The position numbers were made by a program, and so were the translations under genes. A DNA stretch of 5,526 bases from assembly GCA_003246505.1 (NCBI GenBank), contig QKAI01000396.1, forward strand, positions 1 through 5,526, given 5' to 3'. The DNA is from Spirochaetaceae bacterium (GTDB lineage Bacteria > Spirochaetota > Spirochaetia > DSM-2461). Each line of letters opens with the position of its first letter. The first letter of the stretch is position 1. The notes under the pieces were generated by a model. That model did no database searches, was not told the origin of the DNA, and saw nothing but the letters and a program-made list of their open reading frames with translations. Below are positions 1-5,526 of this stretch, piece after piece.

Positions 1-83
1 TCATCGTGACCGGGCTGACGGAGATCTATAACGAGTGGACCGACAGGGAGTGGGAGGATATGGCCCCTCACATCTCCCGGTAA
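1..83 (+). CDS. C-terminal end of a convergent gene, function unknown (partial, 5' end outside window)
   Basis: An open plus-strand frame enters from the left edge (first full codon at base 3) and runs 26 codons to a TAA at 81-83. The visible peptide is acidic and rich in Trp and Glu, and ends DMAPHISR. In 23 of the 26 codons the third base is G or C, and AGG is used for Arg, as in the confident genes of this window; the other two plus-strand frames hit stops quickly. That composition is the main argument that this is a real gene end. Its last 16 bases overlap the last 16 bases of the minus-strand hydrolase gene, so the two are convergent and overlap tail to tail. I do not recognise the family from so short a tail, and no function is proposed. 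The alternative is chance: a minus-strand frame is also open through this stretch. Confidence 0.5.
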   Translation, partial: IVTGLTEIYNEWTDREWEDMAPHISR

Positions 84-1381
84 ACCGGATTTCCCAGGGC
101 GGCCATCTGCCAGGCCTCCCGGTCGTCCGCCACGGTGTGCTTTCCCCGGATGATCAGGTCCGGATGCTCGTCCAGGATCAGGGCGGTCTTCCGGTACACC
201 TCTATCCTCAGATACCGCTCCCGGGTCAGGGTATAGGTCCCCTTCAGGGAGAGCAGTCCGGCGTACTCCTGAATCACGCCCCCCTCGGAGATGAGTTTGA
301 CCCGGTCCGACTCGCGCAGATCCATGACGGTAAGGGTGATCTCCGTTCCCGGGGGAACCGTCTCCCCCATGAGATTGTTCCCCTGCCGGTCGGTCATCTC
401 CAGGCGTGGGCAGTCGGGCAGGTAGGTGATGAACACATGGCCCTGCCGGATGTTCCGGAGGAGACCCTCCACGGAGCGGCTCTCGCTGTTGATCCAGGTG
501 GTGGGGATCTGATGGGAGGTTTCGTAGTTGATCGCGTGGGCCAGCTTGGATCCGTGGGAGTCGCTCCCCCCCACGGCGGGGATCCTGCGTCCCTCCCTCA
601 GCATGCCGTCCCAGAGCTCCACCGCCCGGGCGTTTTTGTCCGACCAGGGGCCGTTCCACACCTCCAGGGAGTCGAAGTCCACGTCGTAGCCGTACTCCCA
701 GACGCTCGGCCCCTTGAAGGGGTGGTTGATGGAGACGGTGGCCCCGGCGGCCCGGGCCTCCCCGGTCTTCCCCTCCAGGTCCTCCCGGTTCAGAACCTTG
801 TGGTCCCGGACAGGCTTCTTGACCCCCCAGTAGTTCATATGGCCATAATAGGTGGTCAGCTCCATCCCGGGAATCACCAGGAACCGCCGGTTCTCGTAGC
901 GGAATTCATTCTGGGCCGTGGTGTTATGATCGGTCAGGGATATGAAATCGAAGTGGTGTTCCCGGGCGAAGCGGAAGACATTCTCAAGGAGATGGCGCCC
1001 GTCGCTGTGGTGGCTGTGGTTGTGCAGGTCCCCCCTGTACCAGCGCCGCTCTTCCCCTATGAGGCGGATCTGAACGGCAATCTCCGTTTCCGGGCGGCAG
1101 GTGTGGAGCCCCAGCACCACGGCCCACTCCCCCGGTTCCACCCCGGGGAGATACCCGGGGGTGGCGGCGTCCTTCTCCACCAGGACCAGGGTTCTCTCCG
1201 CCCCGGACCAGCCCCGGCTCTCCCCTTCCCTTTCCAGGCCCAGGTCGATGACACCCCCCCCGGTCACGTCGTAGCGGAATTCGATGCCGTCGCAGCCCTC
1301 CCTTACGGTGAAGGGGACGGTGCGGTAGCTCTTGCTCTCCTCCGGCCTGGCGGAGAGGTTGACCTTGAGGATTTCGTCCAT
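68..1381 (-). CDS. CehA/McbA family metallohydrolase (PHP domain)
   Basis: A 437-residue protein with no signal peptide or membrane segment, so probably cytoplasmic. Residues about 1-110 form the beta-rich N-terminal domain seen in CehA/McbA proteins, with the family-like stretches RGWSG (56-60) and ATPGYLPG (73-80). Residues about 114-320 are the PHP metal-binding fold. Visible likely ligands are D118-L-H120-N-H122, D127, D151-H152-N153, E174 in PGMEL, H181, H220 in INHPF, and D274-S-H276 in GGSDSHG; the set looks complete, so the enzyme should be active. Residues about 323-437 are a second beta-rich domain ending in GNPVY, as is usual for the family. Named relatives hydrolyse carbamate esters such as carbaryl, but most members have unknown natural substrates; an ester, amide or phosphoester bond is equally possible here. 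The ATG lies 4 bp after the ATPase 2 stop, behind a purine-rich ribosome site, so the gene is the last member of the transporter operon. I infer that it processes the imported solute. The family call is secure; the substrate is not known. Confidence 0.93.
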   Translation of the reverse strand: MDEILKVNLSARPEESKSYRTVPFTVREGCDGIEFRYDVTGGGVIDLGLEREGESRGWSGAERTLVLVEKDAATPGYLPGVEPGEWAVVLGLHTCRPETEIAVQIRLIGEERRWYRGDLHNHSHHSDGRHLLENVFRFAREHHFDFISLTDHNTTAQNEFRYENRRFLVIPGMELTTYYGHMNYWGVKKPVRDHKVLNREDLEGKTGEARAAGATVSINHPFKGPSVWEYGYDVDFDSLEVWNGPWSDKNARAVELWDGMLREGRRIPAVGGSDSHGSKLAHAINYETSHQIPTTWINSESRSVEGLLRNIRQGHVFITYLPDCPRLEMTDRQGNNLMGETVPPGTEITLTVMDLRESDRVKLISEGGVIQEYAGLLSLKGTYTLTRERYLRIEVYRKTALILDEHPDLIIRGKHTVADDREAWQMAALGNPVYREM

Positions 1382-1385
1382 GGGA

Positions 1386-2402
1386 TCAGGCTCCCTTGAG
1401 GGTCAGCTCTTCCGCCCGGTGGCAGGCGCAGAAGTGGTCCTGCTCCACCTCCCTCAGCTCCGGCTTATCCGTCTCGCAGATAGGCTTGCGGTAGGGACAG
1501 CGGGGGTGGAAATAGCAGCCCGAAGGGGGATCGATGGGACTGGGGACCTCCCCTTCCAGGACGATCCTCTCCATGCGCATCCGGGGATCCGGCTTGGGCA
1601 CCGCCGACATGAGGGCCTCCGTATAGGGATGGAGGGGACGGGAGAAGAGCTCCCCCGTATCGGCGAGTTCCGTCACCTGCCCCACGTACATGACCGCGAC
1701 CCTGTCGGAGATATATTCCACCACGGAGAGATCGTGGGCCACGAAAATGTAGGTGATGCCGTACTTATACTGGAGCTCGTCCAGGAGGTTGATGACCTGG
1801 GCCTGTATGGACACGTCCAGGGCGGAAACCGCCTCGTCGCAGACGATGATGCTGGGGTTGGTGGCCAGGGCCCGGGCTATGCCCACCCTCTGCCTCTGCC
1901 CCCCGGAGAAGGCGTGGGGATAGCGCTTGAGATGGGCGATGTTGAGGCCCACCTCCCGGGCGATGTCCTTGACCTTCTGGTCGATCTCTTCCCCCGTTCC
2001 CATCCTGTTGATCCGCAGGGGTTCGGAGATGATGTCGTAAACGGTCATGCGCGGGTCCAGGGAGCTGTAGGGATCCTGGAAGATCATCTGGATGTCCCGA
2101 CGGTACTTCTTGAGCCGGCTCCCCTTCAGATCCAGGAAATTCACCGGCCCCTCTTCCCCGTGGAAGATAACCTCCCCCTGGGTCGACGAGATGCCCCGGA
2201 CGATGCAGCGCCCCAGGGTGGTCTTGCCGCATCCCGATTCCCCCACCAGCCCCAGGGTTTCCCCCCGGTAGACCTGGAGGGAGACATTGTCCACCGCCTT
2301 CAGCCAGGCGGCGTTCTTGATCAGCCTGTCCTTCTTGACGGGGAACTGCTTGGAGAGGTTCTTCACCTCCATCAGAATATCGTCTTTGGTTTTATCATTC
2401 AT
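1386..2402 (-). CDS. ABC transporter ATP-binding protein, OppF/DppF type (oligopeptide/dipeptide class)
   Basis: A 338-residue cytoplasmic ATPase, the second nucleotide-binding subunit of the importer. Visible motifs are Walker A GESGCGKT (54-61), Q-loop Q109 in FQDPYSSLDP, signature FSGGQRQR (165-172), Walker B IIVCDE (185-190) with catalytic E190, D-loop SALD (193-196) and H-loop H223. Position 191 is Ala where many relatives have Pro (CDEAVSALD), a mild variation that should not abolish activity. The C-terminal extension has the HPY motif (258-260) and the oligopeptide/dipeptide transporter tail, with cysteines C296, C302, C309, C325 and C327 in an arrangement like that which binds an Fe-S cluster in some Dpp ATPases. 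The start is the ATG at 2402, which overlaps the end of ATPase 1 by 8 bp and follows an AGGAGG at good distance; a longer reading frame upstream is only the shadow of ATPase 1. It should pair with ATPase 1 as a heterodimer. The substrate is not deducible. Confidence 0.96.
   Translation of the reverse strand: MNDKTKDDILMEVKNLSKQFPVKKDRLIKNAAWLKAVDNVSLQVYRGETLGLVGESGCGKTTLGRCIVRGISSTQGEVIFHGEEGPVNFLDLKGSRLKKYRRDIQMIFQDPYSSLDPRMTVYDIISEPLRINRMGTGEEIDQKVKDIAREVGLNIAHLKRYPHAFSGGQRQRVGIARALATNPSIIVCDEAVSALDVSIQAQVINLLDELQYKYGITYIFVAHDLSVVEYISDRVAVMYVGQVTELADTGELFSRPLHPYTEALMSAVPKPDPRMRMERIVLEGEVPSPIDPPSGCYFHPRCPYRKPICETDKPELREVEQDHFCACHRAEELTLKGA
1391..1397 (-). promoter_or_regulatory. Ribosome binding site of the CehA/McbA-type hydrolase
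   Basis: On the minus strand this reads AAGGGAG, ending nine bases before the ATG at 1381. It sits inside the last codons of ATPase 2, consistent with coupled translation, and supports the chosen hydrolase start. Confidence 0.7.
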
Positions 2403-3432
2403 TGTCCGCCTCCTGGGCCTCTTCTCCGTAAAGGAAGCACCGCACCAGATGCCCCGGTTCCCTTTCCACGAGGGGGGGAGTCTTCCTGTCGCACAACCCG
2501 GCGATCTTCCTGTCGCAACGCTCATGGAAGCCGCACATGGGGGGCAGCCCCAGAGGCACGGGGACCGTTCCATCTATGGAGGCCAGCTTTTCGTTCAGAT
2601 TGCTCCCGATGCGGGGGATCGATCTCAGGAGCCCCTGGGTGTAGGGGTGCCTGGCGTTGTGATAGATATCGTCCACGGGGGCCTTTTCCACGATCCTGCC
2701 CAGATACATGACCGCCACCTCGTCGCACATCTCCGCCACCACACCCAGATCGTGGGTAATGAAGAGTATGCCCATCCCCAGATCCTTCTGCAGCTCCTTC
2801 ATAAGCTCCAGGACCTGGGCCTGGATGGTCACGTCCAGGGCGGTGGTAGGCTCGTCGGCGATGAGCAGCCGGGGATTGCAGGAGAGGGCCATGGCGATCA
2901 TGACCCGCTGGCGCATGCCCCCGGAAAACTCGTGGGGGTATTCGTCCAGCCTCTTCTCCGGATTGGAGATACCCACCTTTTTGAACATTTCCACGGCGAT
3001 GGCCCGGGCCTCCGCCTCGTCCTTCGTCCGGTGGAGCTTAATCGCTTCCATGATCTGGTTCCCCATGGTGTAGAGGGGGGAGAAGCTGGCCATGGGCTCC
3101 TGGAAGATCATGGCGATCTCCTTTCCCCGGATGGCCCGGATGGTCTGGCCGTCCATGGGCAGGGCGGCCAGATCCTCGGTTCCCCCTTCGCTTTTCTGGA
3201 AGAGAATGCTCCCCTCGATCCTTCCCGGGGGGGGGACGATCCTCAGGAGGGCCTGGCTGGTGACGCTCTTGCCGCAGCCCGACTCCCCCACCAGCCCCAG
3301 GGTTTTCCCCTCGTATATGTTCAGATCCACCCCGTCCACCGCCTTGAGGAGACCCTCGTCTATGGCGAAGTGGACCTTCAGATCCTTCAGTTCTATCAGT
3401 AATTTATCATCCACAGTGTTCACCTTTCTCAT
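2395..3432 (-). CDS. ABC transporter ATP-binding protein, OppD/DppD type (oligopeptide/dipeptide class)
   Basis: A 345-residue cytoplasmic ATPase from the ATG at 3432. Motifs are Walker A GESGCGKS (49-56), Q-loop Q111 in FQEPMASFSPL, signature FSGGMRQR (169-176), Walker B LLIADE (189-194) with catalytic E194, D-loop TALD (197-200) and H-loop H227. The FQEPM and GGMRQRVMIAMAL patterns mark the OppD rather than the OppF branch. The C-terminal tail carries HPYTQGLL (262-269) and four cysteines, C300, C306, C314 and C332, spaced like the [4Fe-4S] site described in a DppD structure. The start is uncertain. ATG 3432 gives a 4-bp ATGA overlap with permease 2 but has no ribosome site. GTG 3414 has AAAGG eight bases upstream and would give a 339-residue product closer to the usual family N-terminus. 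A much longer upstream reading frame, to 3900, lies inside permease 2 and is an artefact. A run of nine C on the coding strand (3227-3235) encodes the Pro-rich stretch at 67-69. Confidence 0.96.
   Translation of the reverse strand: MRKVNTVDDKLLIELKDLKVHFAIDEGLLKAVDGVDLNIYEGKTLGLVGESGCGKSVTSQALLRIVPPPGRIEGSILFQKSEGGTEDLAALPMDGQTIRAIRGKEIAMIFQEPMASFSPLYTMGNQIMEAIKLHRTKDEAEARAIAVEMFKKVGISNPEKRLDEYPHEFSGGMRQRVMIAMALSCNPRLLIADEPTTALDVTIQAQVLELMKELQKDLGMGILFITHDLGVVAEMCDEVAVMYLGRIVEKAPVDDIYHNARHPYTQGLLRSIPRIGSNLNEKLASIDGTVPVPLGLPPMCGFHERCDRKIAGLCDRKTPPLVEREPGHLVRCFLYGEEAQEADNE
2409..2414 (-). promoter_or_regulatory. Ribosome binding site of ATPase 2 (decides its start)
   Basis: A perfect AGGAGG on the minus strand, six bases before the ATG at 2402 and lying inside the end of the ATPase 1 gene. 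It settles the start of ATPase 2 within the ATGAATGA overlap (2395-2402) against the longer upstream frame. Confidence 0.8.
3423..3427 (-). promoter_or_regulatory. Possible ribosome binding site for an alternative GTG start of ATPase 1
   Basis: The minus strand reads AAAGG eight bases before GTG 3414, while nothing comparable precedes ATG 3432. It favours the shorter ATPase 1 product but does not prove it, because the ATGA overlap could restart ribosomes without a site. Confidence 0.4.
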
Positions 3433-4589
3433 TTGTAGGGGTCGGCCGCGTCGCGGAACCCGTCGCCCAGGAAGTTGAAGGCCAGAACGGTCACCACCAC
3501 CGCCACCAGGGGCCAGAGAAGCCAGGGATAGAGGGCGATGTTCTGAATCCTCTGGGCGTCCTTGAGGAGGACCCCCCAGCTGACCACGGGGTCGCGAAGG
3601 CCCAGGCCCAGGAAGCTCAGGCTGGTCTCGCCCAGGATCATGTTGGGAATGGCCAGGGTCAGTTCCACGATCAGGTAGCTGAGGAAACCCGGCACCAGAT
3701 GGCCGAAGATGATGCGCATCATGCCCGCGCCGGAAACCTTGGCGGCCATGACGTAGTCCTCCTCCCGCATGGCAATGAACTTGCTCCGCACCCGGCGGGC
3801 GATGCCCGTCCATCCGATGAAGGAGAGGATGATGGTTATGAGGAAGTAAACCCGCAGGGGGGGGAGGTTCGGGGGAATGGCCGCGCTCAGGGCCATCCAC
3901 AGGGGAATGGTGGGAAAGGAGCGGATCACCTCAATGACCCTCTGGATGACCACATCCACCATACCCCCCACCAGGCCGGAGACGCCCCCGATGAGGATTC
4001 CCAGGAAGATGCTCAGGATAACCCCGATGAGCCCCAGGGAGAGGGAGATGCGGGATCCGTAGATGATCAGGGTCAGGAGGTCCCGCCCCAGCCGGTCCGA
4101 TCCCAGGAGAAAGACGGGTATGTCCGGATCGCCCGTTCCGAAGAGGTGCCTCTCCGCCTCGAAGAGATGCCAGAATTTGTAGGTGTCCCCCTTGACGAAC
4201 CAGCGGATGCCGGCGCTTCGGGTGGTATCCTCCACGAAAATCTTCCGGTTGGTGACCGGGTCCCGCTCGCTTTTGAGGGCGTAGACGAAGGGGCGGAGGT
4301 GGAACTGCCCTTCCGTATCGACCCAGTGGAGTCTGGAGGGGGGGCAGTTGGTATAGTTCCGCAGGTACTCCGTGGTCAGGTAGGGGGAGAGGAACTCGGA
4401 GAAAACGGCGCAGAGGGCGAAGAGGGCCAGCACCACAAGGCTGACACGGGCCAGGGTGTGCTTCTTGAATTTTTTCCCCATGAGGGCCCACTGGGAGGAG
4501 AGATAGTAATCCTCCTTCTTCCTGAGCTCCTCCTCGGCGGTGAGGGGGGGGGCTTTCATTTTTCTGAAGATGATCGACTGAATGTTCAT
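3429..4589 (-). CDS. ABC transporter inner-membrane permease, OppC/DppC type with a large extracytoplasmic insert
   Basis: A 386-residue integral membrane protein, the second channel subunit of the importer. A hydrophilic cytoplasmic N-terminus (1-45) leads into TM1 (about 46-68). About 90 mostly polar residues follow (69-160) before the family motif LLGSDRLGRD (161-170), which precedes the core membrane domain. Further hydrophobic segments lie near 180-205, 225-238, 245-262, 300-320 and 353-374. The EAA-type coupling loop that docks on the ATPases is around 279-301 (YVMAAKVSGAG, then the GHLVPG turn), and the end, FLGDGFRDAADP (373-384), is the standard OppC terminus. Ordinary OppC proteins are nearer 300 residues; the surplus is mainly the TM1-TM2 insert plus the longer N-terminus. 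From memory, a permease subfamily in various bacteria carries the same insert, with a DxxGxFHLRPFVY core (here 91-103) and a VEDT element (119-122). The ATG lies 3 bp after the permease 1 stop, behind GGAG. Confidence 0.95.
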   Translation of the reverse strand: MNIQSIIFRKMKAPPLTAEEELRKKEDYYLSSQWALMGKKFKKHTLARVSLVVLALFALCAVFSEFLSPYLTTEYLRNYTNCPPSRLHWVDTEGQFHLRPFVYALKSERDPVTNRKIFVEDTTRSAGIRWFVKGDTYKFWHLFEAERHLFGTGDPDIPVFLLGSDRLGRDLLTLIIYGSRISLSLGLIGVILSIFLGILIGGVSGLVGGMVDVVIQRVIEVIRSFPTIPLWMALSAAIPPNLPPLRVYFLITIILSFIGWTGIARRVRSKFIAMREEDYVMAAKVSGAGMMRIIFGHLVPGFLSYLIVELTLAIPNMILGETSLSFLGLGLRDPVVSWGVLLKDAQRIQNIALYPWLLWPLVAVVVTVLAFNFLGDGFRDAADPYK

Positions 4590-4592
4590 GGG

Positions 4593-5526
4593 CTATTTCT
4601 CCATCTTTCCCGCCCGGATCCGGGGATCGAGCCAGGCCAGCAGTATGTCCGAGATCAGGGTCCCTATCACCGTGAGCAGGGCCAGGATCATCAGGAGGGA
4701 TCCGGCCAGGTACATGTCCTGGCTGGTCAGGGCCCGGTAGAGCTGGGAGCCCTGGGTGGGCAGGTTCAGGACGATGGCGGTGATGGTGGCCCCGGAGAAT
4801 ATGGAAGTCAGGGACCAGCCGATGGTGCTGACCACGGGGTTCATGGCGGCGCGGACCGGATACTTCCAGAGGATCTTCATCTCGTTCACGCCCTTGGCCC
4901 GGGCGGTGACCACGTACTGCTTCCTCACCTCGTCCAGGAGCTGGCCCCGGATGATGCGGATCAGGCTGCAGGTGCCCGCCGTGCCGATGACCACCACGGG
5001 GATGATCATGTGCTTGAGGAGGTCCCCCACCTTGGCGAAACTCCAGGCGGCGTCCACGAATTCCTGGGAGAAGAGCCCGCTCAGGAGCTGGCCCGTATGT
5101 TTATAGGTATAGTACATCATGAGGATGGCCAGGAGGAAGTTGGGCAGGGCCAGGCCTATGAAGCCTATGAAAGTGGCGATGAAATCCCCCACCGAATACT
5201 GGTGGGTGGCCGAATAAATGCCTATGGGAACGGCCAGGATATAGGTGAAGAGCAGGCTGGCCAGGGAGACCACGATGGTCAGGAGCACCCGCTGCCCTAT
5301 CAGATCGGTCACGGGCTTCTTCCATTCGAAGGAGATCCCGAAGTCCCCGTGGAGCAGGATGCCCTTCATCCACTTGCCGTACTGGACGACCAGGGGCTGG
5401 TCCAGGCCCAGATCCTCCCGGAGCTGGTCGATCATGGCCGCGTCGACCCGGTCTCCCATCTCCCTCATTTTGGCCACGTAGGTGGTGAGGAAGTCTCCCG
5501 GGGGCAGCTGGATGATCCAGAAGGAG
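4593..5526 (-). CDS. ABC transporter inner-membrane permease, OppB/DppB type (N-terminus beyond window)
   Basis: The reading frame is open to the right edge, giving 310 visible residues that begin SFWIIQLPPGDFLTTY, the conserved region just after TM1 in OppB proteins. The true start and TM1 therefore lie outside the window, and the GTG at 5477 is an internal Val codon, not the start. Counting from that codon as residue 1, the motif LLHGDFGISF (41-50) is the family's extracytoplasmic signature. Hydrophobic spans lie near 62-90, 98-124, 155-176, 213-238 and 256-282. The EAA coupling loop is YVVTARAKG (188-196) followed by KYPVRAAMNP, and LLAWLDPRIR (279-288) is the classic C-terminus. The segment between the second and third visible spans (about 127-154) is longer than in the plainest OppB proteins, as I remember for relatives paired with insert-bearing OppC subunits. 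It forms the channel with permease 2 and is the most upstream visible gene of the operon. Confidence 0.95.
   Translation of the reverse strand, partial: SFWIIQLPPGDFLTTYVAKMREMGDRVDAAMIDQLREDLGLDQPLVVQYGKWMKGILLHGDFGISFEWKKPVTDLIGQRVLLTIVVSLASLLFTYILAVPIGIYSATHQYSVGDFIATFIGFIGLALPNFLLAILMMYYTYKHTGQLLSGLFSQEFVDAAWSFAKVGDLLKHMIIPVVVIGTAGTCSLIRIIRGQLLDEVRKQYVVTARAKGVNEMKILWKYPVRAAMNPVVSTIGWSLTSIFSGATITAIVLNLPTQGSQLYRALTSQDMYLAGSLLMILALLTVIGTLISDILLAWLDPRIRAGKMEK
4599..4602 (-). promoter_or_regulatory. Ribosome binding site of permease 2
   Basis: GGAG on the minus strand, nine bases before the ATG at 4589 and inside the last codons of permease 1. It supports this ATG as the start and tight coupling of the two permeases. 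Confidence 0.65.

Noticed and set aside
35..1399. 454-codon plus-strand open frame antisense to the hydrolase
   Set aside because: Its product is low-complexity, rich in Gly, Pro, Val and His, with no recognisable motif. It lies opposite a gene with a full set of PHP motifs and is a by-product of strong G/C bias at third positions.
2403..2573. N-terminal extension of the ATPase 2 reading frame up to 2573
   Set aside because: It overlaps the coding end of ATPase 1 in another frame, and the perfect AGGAGG before ATG 2402 marks the real start.
1332..3402. Two long plus-strand open frames (1332-2711 and 2287-3402) antisense to the ATPases
   Set aside because: Both are antisense shadows of genes with complete Walker A, signature and Walker B motifs; their products have no family features.
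3433..3900. N-terminal extension of the ATPase 1 reading frame up to 3900
   Set aside because: This part is out-of-frame sequence inside permease 2 and is Pro/Gly/His-rich nonsense; the ATPase domain begins only after 3432.
5475..5477. GTG at 5477 as the start of permease 1
   Set aside because: The frame continues upstream to the window edge with conserved OppB-family residues (IIQLPPGDFLTTY), so the protein is longer and this codon is an internal Val.
1..5526. tRNA, rRNA, CRISPR array, insertion sequence, phage genes or intrinsic terminator
   Set aside because: The window is almost wholly covered by coding sequence. I saw no regularly spaced direct repeats, transposase motifs, or GC hairpin followed by a T run on either strand.

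Overview
The window is GC-rich accessory metabolic DNA dominated by one compact minus-strand gene cluster, read from right to left. It holds the back end of a five-component peptide/opine/nickel-class ABC importer (Opp/Dpp superfamily): permease 1 (4593-5526, N-terminus cut off by the window edge), permease 2 (3429-4589), ATPase 1 (2395-3432) and ATPase 2 (1386-2402). These are followed by a CehA/McbA-type metallohydrolase of the PHP fold (68-1381). Junctions are 3 bp, a 4-bp ATGA overlap, an 8-bp overlap and 4 bp. This is almost certainly one polycistronic, translationally coupled operon. Its promoter and probably its solute-binding protein lie to the right, outside the window.

At the extreme left, bases 1-83 on the plus strand read as the C-terminal end of a convergent gene, with strong G/C preference at third codon positions. 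Its stop codon overlaps the end of the hydrolase gene by 16 bp. There is no intergenic stretch longer than a few bases, so no terminator, RNA gene, mobile element or CRISPR array is visible.

Working model (inference): the two permeases form the membrane channel and the two ATPases drive it. An unknown small organic solute is brought into the cytoplasm. The hydrolase, which has no signal peptide, then acts on that solute or a derivative. The permease pair belongs to a recognisable subfamily with a large extracytoplasmic insert in the OppC-like subunit. The substrate cannot be read from the sequence.

Organism: bacterial. The heavy use of AGG for Arg, GGG for Gly, CCC for Pro and a noticeable amount of ATA for Ile, together with high GC at third positions, would fit an anaerobe such as a GC-rich spirochaete or a member of the Synergistota. 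This is only an impression from codon style and is low confidence. I see no clearly undescribed system here. The most interesting points are the transporter-hydrolase pairing, the permease insert, the overlapping convergent gene end and the long G/C homopolymer tracts inside the genes.
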